A stretch of 36,424 nucleotides of DNA from Acidobacteriota bacterium. GTDB lineage: Bacteria; Acidobacteriota; Holophagae; Holophagales; Holophagaceae. The DNA lies in NCBI GenBank assembly GCA_018269025.1, contig JAFDVN010000102.1, positions 1 through 36,424 of the forward strand, written 5' to 3'. The notes under the pieces were generated by a model that was not told where the DNA came from, ran no database searches, and saw only the letters and a list, made by a program, of their open reading frames with translations. Below are positions 25,582 to 33,924 of the stretch, one piece after another; the stretch's first letter is position 1; each line of letters opens with the position of its first letter. A program made the translations under genes and the position numbers.

Positions 25582-25609
25582 AATCTAGGAAGCCCCCCTC
25601 CCGCAACAA
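25582..25609 (-). promoter_or_regulatory. Possible sigma-70-type promoter of the dcw cluster
   Basis: On the minus strand a -35-like TTGTTG (25604-25609) and a -10-like TAGATT (25582-25587) are separated by 16 bases. The match is moderate. It lies immediately upstream of the MraZ box array and downstream of the ribA terminator, so it is the natural place for the mraZ promoter. Confidence 0.5.
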
Positions 25610-25654
25610 GGCAAAGAAAAACGAAATTTGGGCCCCGATTCAGGGCCTAAACGG

Positions 25655-25678
25655 GAAAAAGGCGCGAAAACCGCGCCT
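25655..25678 (-). terminator. Intrinsic terminator after ribA
   Basis: On the minus strand a 7-bp stem (AGGCGCG / CGCGCCT, loop of 5) at 25660-25678 is followed by five T residues (25659-25655). It lies 40 bases after the ribA stop codon and ends that transcript before the mraZ promoter. Confidence 0.87.
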
Positions 25679-25718
25679 CAGGTCGTGGGTTAGGGCTTGA
25701 GCCTGGCCCTTGGGGGCC

Positions 25719-26378
25719 CTAGGACAACCGCTCTTCCTTGAAGTCCAGCAGGTGCCCGCTCTTCTTCGCCTTGGTCTTCAAGTAACGGAGATTGTTGGGG
25801 TTGGCATCCATTTGGTGGCGCTCCCGCTCCACCTCGATGCCCGCCTGTTCCAGGGCACCGATCTTCTTGGGGTTGTTCGTCAGCAGCTTAATGCGGTGGA
25901 TGCCGAAGAACTTCAGCATTTCCACCGCGCTGTCGTAGGTCCGAAGGTCGTCGGGGAAGCCCAGCGCGTGGTTGGCCTCCACCGTGTCCATGCCCTGCTC
26001 CTGGAGCGCGTAGGCCTTGAGCTTGTTGAGGAGGCCGATCCCACGGCCTTCCTGACGCAGGTAGAGCACCATGCCGCCGTGGGCCGCGATGTGCTGCAAC
26101 GCTGCTTCGAGCTGCTGGCGGCAGTCGCAGCGCAGGGAGCCGAGCACATCCCCCGTCCAGCATTCGCTGTGGATGCGCACCGGGATGCGCTTGCGGGCGT
26201 CAATCTCGCCGCTGACGACGGCGAGGTGCTCCTTGCCCGTCGTCTTTTCGAGGAACCCGTAGACCGTGAAAGTCCCGTGGAGGGTCGGCACCACCGCCTT
26301 CGCGATGAAGGGCACCCGCTCCGCCTCGAGCTTCCAGAGCAGCTCGAGCTTCGGGGCGGTGGGGCAGTCCTTCGACAT
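25719..26378 (-). CDS. ribA: GTP cyclohydrolase II
   Basis: A 219-residue zinc enzyme that opens GTP to the first intermediate of riboflavin synthesis. The zinc ligands are Cys73, Cys84 and Cys86 in SECWTGDVLGSLRCDC; LYLRQEGRGIGLLNKLKAY is the catalytic and substrate-binding stretch, and LLTNNPKKIGAL is also conserved. It is the stand-alone form, without the RibB domain fused in many bacteria. It lies upstream of mraZ but is closed by its own terminator. No FMN riboswitch is seen upstream; a 13-base perfect palindrome (26415-26427) lies 36 bases before the start. Confidence 0.95.
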   Translation of the reverse strand: MSKDCPTAPKLELLWKLEAERVPFIAKAVVPTLHGTFTVYGFLEKTTGKEHLAVVSGEIDARKRIPVRIHSECWTGDVLGSLRCDCRQQLEAALQHIAAHGGMVLYLRQEGRGIGLLNKLKAYALQEQGMDTVEANHALGFPDDLRTYDSAVEMLKFFGIHRIKLLTNNPKKIGALEQAGIEVERERHQMDANPNNLRYLKTKAKKSGHLLDFKEERLS

Positions 26379-26479
26379 GATCGGGTCGTCCTCGTTCCTT
26401 CGGATGCGCTGGGATCACGGACCGTGACCTCACTTACCAGCTTAGGGCAGTCCTTGCCGCCCTCGCCACCCATCGGGCG

Positions 26480-29027
26480 CTAGCTTGCCCCTTCCGGGGG
26501 CGTGGGCCGCTTCGAAGCAAAGTCCGGGAACATCTCCTTCGTGCATTCCGGGCAGATGCCATGAGTGAAGTCGGCCTCGGAATGGCTGGAGATGTAGGAT
26601 TCGATCTGGTTCCAGTAGCCCCGATCGTCCCGGATCTTCTTGCAGCAGGAGCAGATGGGGAGGAGCCCCGATAGTTGCTTCACCTGGGTCAGGGCCGTGG
26701 TGAGTTCCGCGTTCCTCGCCTGAAGTTCCTCGGTGCGGTTCGCCACTTCCGATTCGAGCGCCGCCTTGCTCCGGGCGAGGGCTGCCACCCGAAGGCGGAT
26801 GAGGCCGTAGACCCCCGCGACGCCGACGAGCCCATAGATGAGAAGCGCCCAACCCGATAGCCACCAGGGCGGGCGCACGCGGAAGGCGACCGTCGCCACC
26901 GGCCCAAAGGACCCATCGTCTTGGGCTGCGCGGGCTTCGAAGCGATAGCTTCCTCCAGGCAACGACGCGTAGCGCGCGAGATGGCCTTCCAGGTCGTGCC
27001 AGGTGTCTTCAAGGCCCACCAAACGGATCTGGATGCGAAGGCCGCGTTCATGCAGAAAGGTGGGCGCGCTCACCCGGAAGGACACCGTGCCTTCCCGATG
27101 GGAAAGGGTCCCAAGGGCGTAGGGCGGCAGGAGCGTTCGAGCGCCCGTGGTGACTTCCAGAACGCGGGCCTCTGGCGCGGGGCTCGGAGTCGTCGTCGGG
27201 GATGGATCGTACCTCACGAGCCCCGCGCCCGTTCCCACCCAGACATGGCCGGGCTCGACGAGCAGCGCGTGGACGGAACAATCCTCATTGGCCATGCCGT
27301 CTTCGCGACCCACATGGAGCGGGGGATCCAGCCGATCCATGCCGCGGTCTGTCGTGGCCCATACCTTGCCAGCGGCATCCGTCCCAACCGCATAGATGAG
27401 GTTCGAATGGAGCCCCTGCCCTTTCGTGCGCTTCTCAAGAACGGTAAGGCGACCGCTTTCCACCCGGACCCGCGTCAGCCCTTCGGGTTCCTGGTAGTGA
27501 ACCCAGGCGCTGCCATCGGGCAGGAAGGCAACGCCCCGGACATTGTGGGGCTCCAGCCCATCCTGGGTGGTGAAGAGACGCCAATTCGAATCCTTCCCCC
27601 GCACCAGCAGCCCCGCCGATGAGCCCGCCCAGAGGCGTCCCTGGGTGTCCTCCTTCACCGCGAAAACGGCGAGGTCCTTCACGCCAAACCGCGCGGGCGC
27701 GACCTCCTGGATCAGACGGCGGGCCGTGGGATCCCACCGAAGCAGGCCGAGCCGCGTGTGGCCGAACCAGACTTCATGCCTGGAATCCTCCATGACGCTG
27801 TTCACGAAGGAACCCGCATCGCCCAAGGGCGCTTTCTCCGCGCGGGTCTGACCAGGGCGCATCCACAAGGTCGGTCCGATGGTGTTTACCATCCAAAGGG
27901 TGCCGAGATGGTCCTCGGCCAATGACTTTATCCGCCAGCCTTCGGTGCCTGGAACCGATTGAAACCCTGCCGGACCAAGTCGGTAAGCCCCGTCATCCGT
28001 TCCGATGAGGATCTGATCCTTTGGATCGCGCGTGATCCACCAGACGGTTTCTCCGGAAGAACCATCCCCAACCCCATAGTTTCGGACTCGGCCCCCGCCA
28101 TCCAGCCGCGCCAGATCCGGACCAACCACCCACAAGGTCCCTTCGGAATCCCGGAAGATCGTGCGAACCCACCGGAAGGGAAGTCCTTCCGCTCGCCCGA
28201 TGGTTTCAGCGTGACCCTCGACGAGGTGGACGATGCCGCTCTGGGTCGGTAACCAAACCGATCCATCCCGGTCCAGGAAAGGCAGACTGGCGGGAGAAAG
28301 GCTTCCACTCAACTCCTTGGACTGGTCCAAGAATCGCGAGCCACCGGGTTCCTTCATCGCGAGGGAGCGCCCGGTCCCAGCCCAGAGCCTACCTTGCCCA
28401 TCCTCGATCACGAGCCGCGGACCCTCCTGAGGCAAGCCATCGGCGGGCCCCCAGGATTCGGACCGTCCATCGGGGTAGATGGCATGGATCCCTGCGGGAG
28501 ACGCGATGTACATGGCACCGCTGAGGGGCCCGGCGCATAGCGCGAAGGGCGCGGCCGGTGGATGCCAGGCCACCTTCGTGAAGGAAAGGCCCTTCTGCTG
28601 GACATACAGCGCCGCACCGACGGAGGTCCATACGCGGCCCTGACCATCCAACGCGAGATGACCTGCGCCGCTGGTGGAGGGGATCCCATCCAACAGAGCC
28701 TGATCCACACGGCCATCCTTGAAGCGCACGAGCCCGCGGATAGAGGGGATCCAGAGCCCCTCCTTCGTCGCGAGGATCTGGGGCACATAGTCCGCCGGGA
28801 GACCGTCCTTCGTGGTCCACACCTTCCATTGACCGGCGGAATGGCGGAGGAGCCCCCCTTCGGTCCCCATCCAAAGAAATCCATCCGTGTCCTGGGCGAT
28901 GCAGGCGATGGTGCCCGCGGGCAAGCCCTGCTCCGGACCCACCACGGTGAAGGGAAGACGACCGCCCCCCTGGGCTGCGAGCCCCGTCGCCAGTACCGCC
29001 GCGAGAACCCAGCGCAGGAAGGAGATC
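26480..29027 (-). CDS. Beta-propeller/Y_Y_Y sensor-like membrane protein with C-terminal Cys motif, no kinase
   Basis: An 849-residue protein. After a signal peptide (residues 1-20) the periplasmic part to about residue 600 has two-component-regulator propeller repeats (GLPAGTIACIAQDTDGFLWM; many GxxxxRF/GLxxyD blades). A Y_Y_Y-like domain (about 640-715), one membrane segment (722-745) and a coiled coil (748-785) follow. The end (786-849) is a conserved motif with Cys793, 795, 796, 826 and 829 (LPICSCCKKIRDDRGYW; HGICPECTKEMFPDF), which may bind zinc. No histidine kinase, GGDEF or HTH domain is present. The start is TTG at 29027-29029, overlapping the upstream stop; the listed end is the last base before that overlap. 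Confidence 0.82.
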
Positions 29028-30021
29028 AACCGAGATCCTTGGCGACCTGCTCCGCGAGGGCCCCCTGAACGGTGGCGAGGGCCTTGGTGAGCGGCCCATC
29101 GAGTTTGGCGCCGCTGGCAAGACGATGACCACCGCCGCCGAAGCGCTTGCAGACGGCGTTCACATCCACCCGTTCCCGGGAGCGGAGGGAGAGCTTGATG
29201 CGGCCGTCATTCGCTTCGTAAAGCAGCGCGGAGACTTCCACGCCCTTGAGGCGCATGGGCTGTTGGACCAACTCGTCGAGGTCCTCGTGGTTCGCGCCGC
29301 AGGCCTCCAAATCGGAAAGGGAGACGGTGACGAGCGCCACGCGGTTCTCCTCAACCAGCCGCAGGCCCTCCATGGCGCGGCCCCAGAGCTTCACCTTCTG
29401 GGGCGTGTCCGTGTGGTAGAGCCCCTGGAAGGTGCGGGCGGGTTCGGCGCCCATCTCGATGAGCTCGGCTGCGGCGCGGTGCAGCTTGGGCGTGGCGTTG
29501 GAGAAGCGAAAGTTGCCCGTGTCCGCCACCATGCCCGCGTAGAGGGCGCGCACCATCGCGGGGGGCCATGGCTTCGCCATGCGCGTCGCGACTAGATCAT
29601 GGACCAGCTCGGCGCTGGCGCTGGCGGTGGCGTCCGTGAATTCCTGGTCGAAGCCCTTGGGCGCGTCCTTCAAATGATGATCCAGGCAGGCGCGGACGGC
29701 CTTCGTGGATTCAAACGCCCCGTGCATCGGGCCGAGGCGGTGGGGTTCCGAAGCGTCCGTGATGAGCCACACATCCGGCCAGGCGGCGAGATCCTTGTGC
29801 CGACCTTCCGGCTCGTAGGCCTCCGCGAGTCCGGCCTCGTCCAGCCACCGCAGGTTCTCCGGAATGGATGGCGTGACGACCATCCGCACCTCCTTGCCGT
29901 GCGAGCGCAAGTAAGCCGCGAGCCCAATGGACGCGCCGATGCCGTCCCCATCCGGATTCTCGTGGGTCGTGAGAAGAAAGCGCTGGTGCGCGTCCAGGAA
30001 GGCGGCGAAGCGGTCGAGCAT
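29026..30021 (-). CDS. DHH/DHHA1 phosphoesterase, NrnA-like
   Basis: A 331-residue phosphoesterase that likely degrades nanoRNA/oligoribonucleotides or 3'-phosphoadenosine phosphate. Motifs seen are THENPDGDGIGAS (His20, Asp24, Asp26), an Asp in ITDAS, LDHH in ACLDHHLKDAP, MVADTGNFRFSN, and the DHHA1 domain's FGGGGHRLASGAKL at the C terminus. All are intact. The ATG lies about 11 bases downstream of the end of a long hairpin repeat that separates it from the adenosine deaminase gene. The stop TGA overlaps the TTG start of the propeller sensor. Confidence 0.92.
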   Translation of the reverse strand: MLDRFAAFLDAHQRFLLTTHENPDGDGIGASIGLAAYLRSHGKEVRMVVTPSIPENLRWLDEAGLAEAYEPEGRHKDLAAWPDVWLITDASEPHRLGPMHGAFESTKAVRACLDHHLKDAPKGFDQEFTDATASASAELVHDLVATRMAKPWPPAMVRALYAGMVADTGNFRFSNATPKLHRAAAELIEMGAEPARTFQGLYHTDTPQKVKLWGRAMEGLRLVEENRVALVTVSLSDLEACGANHEDLDELVQQPMRLKGVEVSALLYEANDGRIKLSLRSRERVDVNAVCKRFGGGGHRLASGAKLDGPLTKALATVQGALAEQVAKDLG

Positions 30022-30031
30022 GAAAGGATTG

Positions 30032-30100
30032 TCTCACCACGAAGACCACAAAGACCACAATGCTCATCTTTCGTGGTCTTTGTGGTCTTCGTGGTGAAGA
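30032..30100. repeat. Long palindromic repeat, copy D
   Basis: A perfect 24-base inverted repeat (30035-30058 and 30073-30096) with outer near-matches surrounds a 14-base centre. Each arm is made of 9-base units (CACCACGAA-GACCACAAA-GACCAC). It fills the gap between adenosine deaminase and the DHH gene, both on the minus strand. It ends 4 bases after the deaminase stop and begins 11 bases before the DHH start, so it can act as a terminator or as a transcript processing or attenuation structure. Confidence 0.88.
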
Positions 30101-30104
30101 TTCC

Positions 30105-31172
30105 CTAAAGCTGTTCCTTCTTCGAATCCAGGCTTCCCGGTTTGAACTTCTTCAATTCGGCGACCACATCGGCGAGCATGGCGCGCTTGATGGCGTAGGG
30201 CAGGAAGGCGCTCTTGAAGCCCATGATGATGACTTCCTTGATCTCGTCCAGGGTGAAGCCGAGGGTCTCGTGGAGCTTGAGGTATTCCTCGCTGACCGTC
30301 GTGCCCGTCACGAGGCGGTTGTCGGTATTCACGGTCACACGCAGGCCCAGATCGTAGAAGAGGCGGATGGGATGGTCCTCAAGCCGCTTCACAGCTTTGG
30401 TCTGCACATTGCTCGAAGGACAGCATTCCAGTGGGATGCGGTGATCGTTGATGTAGTTGAGGAGGTCGCCATCCTCGATGAGCCGGACGCCGTGGCCGAT
30501 GCGATGCGCGCCGCAAAGGTGGACCGCCTGGTGGATGCTCTCGGGCCCGTAGGCCTCGCCCGCGTGGAGGGTGCAGTTGATGTTGTTGGCGAGCACGCGG
30601 CCGAAGGCTTCGCGGAACTTCTTGGCGGGAAAATTCTCCTCCGCGCCCGCCAAATCGAAGCCGACGACCCCCTTGTTCTTGAAGGCCACCGTAAGGTCCG
30701 CGAGCTTGTTGCTCGTTTCCGGGCTCATGTGGCGGATGCCGCAGATGATGACGCCGTATCGGATGCCGTACTGCTTCTGGGCCTTCTTGAGACCTTCAAG
30801 GACCGCCTGGACGATGGTGTGGAGCGTGAGTCCTTGTTGCTGGTGGAGGATGGGGCTGTAACGCACCTCGATGTAACGGACATTCTCCTTGGCCGCGTCC
30901 TCCGCCAACTCAAAGGCCGTCCGTACGAGGCTGTCGTAGGTCTGCATCACGGCCAGCGTCACATCGAAGGCCTTGAGGTATTCCACCAGCGAAGGGCAGT
31001 CTTCGCCCTTCTGCACGAAAGGCCGCAGCTTCTCCGGCGTCGAAGCCGGGAGCTTCACCTTCTGTTCTTCCGCCAATTCCAAAATCGTCTGGATTCGCAG
31101 CGACCCATCCAAATGGACATGGAGATCCGTCTTCGGAAGGCGCTGGAGGTCGGCGAGTGTGAGCTTCGGCAT
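30105..31172 (-). CDS. add: Adenosine deaminase
   Basis: A 355-residue amidohydrolase that deaminates adenosine (or a related purine) to inosine for purine salvage. Metal ligands His18 and His20 in TDLHVHLDGS, TLHAGEAYGP, RIGHGVRLI and VTVNTDNRLVTGT are the family landmarks. The TDN variant in place of the E. coli-type TDD is shared with several Gram-positive and actinobacterial deaminases, so it is not a defect. It lies 43 bases downstream of fur on the same strand. A hairpin repeat lies directly after its stop codon. Confidence 0.94.
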   Translation of the reverse strand: MPKLTLADLQRLPKTDLHVHLDGSLRIQTILELAEEQKVKLPASTPEKLRPFVQKGEDCPSLVEYLKAFDVTLAVMQTYDSLVRTAFELAEDAAKENVRYIEVRYSPILHQQQGLTLHTIVQAVLEGLKKAQKQYGIRYGVIICGIRHMSPETSNKLADLTVAFKNKGVVGFDLAGAEENFPAKKFREAFGRVLANNINCTLHAGEAYGPESIHQAVHLCGAHRIGHGVRLIEDGDLLNYINDHRIPLECCPSSNVQTKAVKRLEDHPIRLFYDLGLRVTVNTDNRLVTGTTVSEEYLKLHETLGFTLDEIKEVIIMGFKSAFLPYAIKRAMLADVVAELKKFKPGSLDSKKEQL

Positions 31173-31215
31173 GGGGAAGCCTAGCGCCTCCAGCCCCGAG
31201 TCTCCAGCCCGTCTA

Positions 31216-31728
31216 TCACGCGTTCAACTGGCTGACTTTGTGGGCCAGGAAGAGGTGATCGGTGCCCTTCTTCTGGCACTTGTCGCAAAGCCCGAAAATC
31301 TGGTGGCTGTGGTGGAGCGCCTTGAAGTGGTGTTCTTCGCAGATACGGTCCTGGAGCGCTTCCAGGTCGGGGCGGTAGAACTCGATGATGGTGTGGCAGT
31401 TCAGGCAGATGAGGTGGTCGTGGTGCTCATCGTGGCGCACGGCCTCGTAGTGGGCGTGCTGGTCGCCGAAGCTGCTCTTGCGGACCAGTCCGGCCTGCAC
31501 GAGCAGATCCAAGGTCCGGTAGACGGTGGCTCGGGAAATGTCCCGGCCCTGCCCTTTCTGGTTCATGTGCAGTTCGTCGGCGTCGAAATGATGTTCTTCG
31601 GCGAAGACCGCCTCCACGAGGCTGCGGCGCTCCTCCGTGAGCTTGAGGTTCCGGCCGCGCAGGAACTCCTCGAAGCGGACCTGGGCCTGTTGCAGGTCGG
31701 CGGCGCGCTTGCTGGGGCGTTTCGTCAT
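31216..31728 (-). CDS. Fur family transcriptional regulator
   Basis: A 170-residue metal-responsive repressor. The N-terminal winged helix holds LKLTEERRSLVEAVF, ADELHMNQKGQGRDISRATV and YRTLDLLVQAGLVRK; the dimerisation half holds HYEAVRHDEHHDHLICLNC and a second Cys pair in FGLCDKCQKKG, which bind zinc, plus the metal-sensing His residues. The sequence resembles Fur itself more than PerR or Zur, but the metal cannot be decided. The first 20 residues (TKRPSKRAADLQQAQ) are longer than usual. It is divergent from the winged-helix hypothetical, with 95 bases between. Confidence 0.9.
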   Translation of the reverse strand: MTKRPSKRAADLQQAQVRFEEFLRGRNLKLTEERRSLVEAVFAEEHHFDADELHMNQKGQGRDISRATVYRTLDLLVQAGLVRKSSFGDQHAHYEAVRHDEHHDHLICLNCHTIIEFYRPDLEALQDRICEEHHFKALHHSHQIFGLCDKCQKKGTDHLFLAHKVSQLNA

Positions 31729-31823
31729 GGGGGCCTCACCTGGAATTCTACCTTCGGCTTCCCAAACCGAGGAACTAAGCCTAGACTTGCAGCATCCGCG
31801 AGTTATAGCCGGGGGATTCCTCT

Positions 31824-32384
31824 ATGTCATTCGTCACGCTGAAAACGCCTTCCTTGAGCGCCGAACAGAAGAAGCGGTTGGGTGACCGCATTCTGTATGC
31901 GCTCCAGCAAGAAGGCATTCTCCCTGGTTCCGTCGTGCTTCGTTATGAGATCGAGCATGGGGATCTCTACATGGATGGGAGCCTCGTGGAAGCGCCCCGC
32001 CCCGCCCCGGTGGCCGCCCCTGCGCCCGTCTTCTCCCTCGCTGCTTCCCGGATCTCGGACGACGCCGCTCCCCGGGTTGAAGCCATCCCTGATTACAAGA
32101 CCAAGGCCCGCCGCAACAAGAAGGAACTGGAAGGCCTCAAGGACAAGCTCGCCGACCTCATCAAGCGGGACACGAGCGTCAGCAGCTTCGACGCCCAGAA
32201 GAAGCTGAACCTCACGGATTGCGATTGGGCGCCCAACACCCTGCGCCGCCTCTTCAGCGAGCTCATCGAGGAAGGTCTCGTCCGCAAGGAAGGCGAGAAG
32301 CGCGGTACCCGCTACCTTTGGGCCACCAAGGGCAAGGAAGACCTGCCCCCGGCGAAACTCGTGAAGGGCGAAGGGCACGAATAG
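31824..32384 (+). CDS. Hypothetical protein with probable C-terminal winged helix
   Basis: A 186-residue protein I do not recognise. The N-terminal 60 residues (LSAEQKKRLGDRILYALQQE, then SVVLRYEIEHGDLYMDGSLVE) are a compact alpha/beta part, followed by a Pro/Ala-rich linker (APRPAPVAAPAPVF). The last 90 residues look like a winged helix: basic helix TKARRNKKELEGLKDKLADL, then FDAQKKLNLTDCDWAPNTLR, LFSELIEEGLVRKEGEKRGT and RYLW. It could bind DNA. It is divergent from fur, on the other strand, and convergent with the peptidase gene, separated by a strong hairpin. Confidence 0.72.
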   Translation: MSFVTLKTPSLSAEQKKRLGDRILYALQQEGILPGSVVLRYEIEHGDLYMDGSLVEAPRPAPVAAPAPVFSLAASRISDDAAPRVEAIPDYKTKARRNKKELEGLKDKLADLIKRDTSVSSFDAQKKLNLTDCDWAPNTLRRLFSELIEEGLVRKEGEKRGTRYLWATKGKEDLPPAKLVKGEGHE

Positions 32385-32406
32385 GACGGGGCACAGACCT
32401 CAGGCC

Positions 32407-32440
32407 ACGGGCCTCGGACCGAATGAGGTTCGAGGCCCGT
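32407..32440. terminator. Bidirectional terminator hairpin
   Basis: A 14-bp stem with one G-T wobble (ACGGGCCTCG at 32407-32416 pairing with CGAGGCCCGT at 32431-32440, extended by GACC/GGTT) and a six-base loop lies between the convergent winged-helix gene and the peptidase gene. No long T run follows, but its strength and place fit termination from both sides. Confidence 0.75.
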
Positions 32441-32447
32441 CGCACGT

Positions 32448-33896
32448 TTAGCGCTTTTTCAGGCCTTCCCGGACGAGGCGCTCCACATCCTCCGCCTTCC
32501 GGGGAAGGCGCGCGCTCAAGTTCACCGGGCCATCCTTGGTGACGAGGATGTCGTCCTCGATGCGAATGCCGATGCCCTGCCACTTGGGGTCCACGCCTTC
32601 GGCGCCTTTCGGGATGTAGATCCCGGGCTCCATGGTGAGCAGCATCCCGGGCTCCAGCTTGCGGGAGCCGCCTCGGCGATAAATGGCGTCCCCCTGGCCG
32701 TAGCTCCCGGCGTCATGGACATCGAGCCCGATCCAGTGGCTCACGCCATGGGGCAGGAAGCGCTTCCATTCCATCTTCTTGAAGACTTCGTCCTTGTCCC
32801 CCTTCAGGATGCCCAGGTCCACGAGGCCGTCGCTGATGATCCGCCCGGCGGCATACATGCTCGCGATGTGGGGATTGCCCGGCTTCATCTCGGCGATGCC
32901 CGCGTCCTGGGCCTTCAGCACCAGATCGTAGAGCTTGCGCTGCTCGGGGCTGAAGGTGCCATTCGCCGGCCAGGTGCGGGTGATGTCCGAGGTGTAGAAG
33001 CCCAGCTCAGCCCCGGCATCCATGAGAATGAGGCTGCCCGGCGCGATGGGCTGGTCATTGAAGGGGTAGTGGAGCGTGCAGCCGTCGTTGCCCGCGCCCG
33101 CGATGGTTTCGTAGGCGAGGAAGCGCGCCCCCAGGGAGCGCACGGTGCCTTCGAAGGCCCCAGCTACCTGACCCTCGTTCGTGAAGCGGGGACTGCCCTT
33201 CATCGCCGCGAGGTGGCCTTCGATGCTCACCTCCACAGCCTTCTTGATCATTTCGATCTCGGCGGGCTGCTTGATGGATCGCATCTCCGCCGACATCGCC
33301 CGGCCATCCACGAGGATCTTGTCGCCCCCGCCCCAGTTGGTCGTGCCCTTGGGATAGGCCACATCCAGCACCCGGTCCCGGAAGGGCATGTCCAGGTTGT
33401 CCATGAAGACGATGCGCTTTGCGGCGCGAAGGGTTTTTTGGAGTTCTTTGTCGGCGGGTGAATCGCCCTTGCCCGTCTCGCCTTCGTTGAAGGTGAAGGC
33501 CTCATCCGCGCCCAGCGCCTTTGCGCCCTCCACGCCGAGGCGGGGTCCAGTCCAGGTTTCCATGCGCGGGTCACGGGGCTGAACGAGCAGCGTGTATTTG
33601 CCCGTATCCCCATCCAGCAGCGCGACCGAGTTCTCCTCCTCCACGCCGGTGAAGTAGTAGAAGTCCGAATCCTGGCGGTAGGCCCGGTCCCCATCGCCGT
33701 TGGCGGGCTGCACGGGCATGGATTTCAGCACGGCGATCGTGCCCGGACCCATGGCCTTGATGGCCTGGAGCAGCCGCGCGCGATTGCCCGCGAAGAAGGA
33801 GGCCGGAAGCCGCACATGGTGCCAGCCGCCGGGGGGCACGGGCGACTGGGCGACAAGAGCCGGTGCCGCGAGAAGGAGAGCCAGTGCGCTGCGCAT
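32448..33896 (-). CDS. Secreted Xaa-Pro aminopeptidase (M24B)
   Basis: A 482-residue dinuclear metal peptidase that removes N-terminal residues before proline. A signal peptide (MRSALALLLAAPALVAQ) starts at ATG 33896, so the enzyme works outside the cytoplasm; the longer frame upstream is not needed. The metal ligands lie in LMDAGAELGFYTSDITRTWP (two Asp), LPHGVSHWIGLDVHD (His), LLTMEPGIYIP (Glu) and IGIRIEDDILVT (Glu). The N-terminal domain shows RQDSDFYYFTGVEEENSVAL. It is the last gene of a GNAT-MFS-peptidase run, 28 bases after the MFS stop. Confidence 0.93.
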   Translation of the reverse strand: MRSALALLLAAPALVAQSPVPPGGWHHVRLPASFFAGNRARLLQAIKAMGPGTIAVLKSMPVQPANGDGDRAYRQDSDFYYFTGVEEENSVALLDGDTGKYTLLVQPRDPRMETWTGPRLGVEGAKALGADEAFTFNEGETGKGDSPADKELQKTLRAAKRIVFMDNLDMPFRDRVLDVAYPKGTTNWGGGDKILVDGRAMSAEMRSIKQPAEIEMIKKAVEVSIEGHLAAMKGSPRFTNEGQVAGAFEGTVRSLGARFLAYETIAGAGNDGCTLHYPFNDQPIAPGSLILMDAGAELGFYTSDITRTWPANGTFSPEQRKLYDLVLKAQDAGIAEMKPGNPHIASMYAAGRIISDGLVDLGILKGDKDEVFKKMEWKRFLPHGVSHWIGLDVHDAGSYGQGDAIYRRGGSRKLEPGMLLTMEPGIYIPKGAEGVDPKWQGIGIRIEDDILVTKDGPVNLSARLPRKAEDVERLVREGLKKR

Positions 33897-33924
33897 CGTA
33901 GGACCTCGTGCCGCTAGGTATACC

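Noticed and set aside
26379-26479. Possible FMN riboswitch upstream of ribA
   Set aside because: The gap is about 100 bases and I see none of the conserved FMN aptamer segments.
30032-30100. Hairpin repeat considered as a CRISPR repeat or attachment site
   Set aside because: There are no spacers between regular repeats, no cas genes and no integrase. The units are contiguous and inverted.
30105-31172. TDN in place of TDD in adenosine deaminase as a lost active-site residue
   Set aside because: The NTDNRL form is, to my knowledge, usual in several bacterial adenosine deaminases, so it is a subfamily trait rather than damage.
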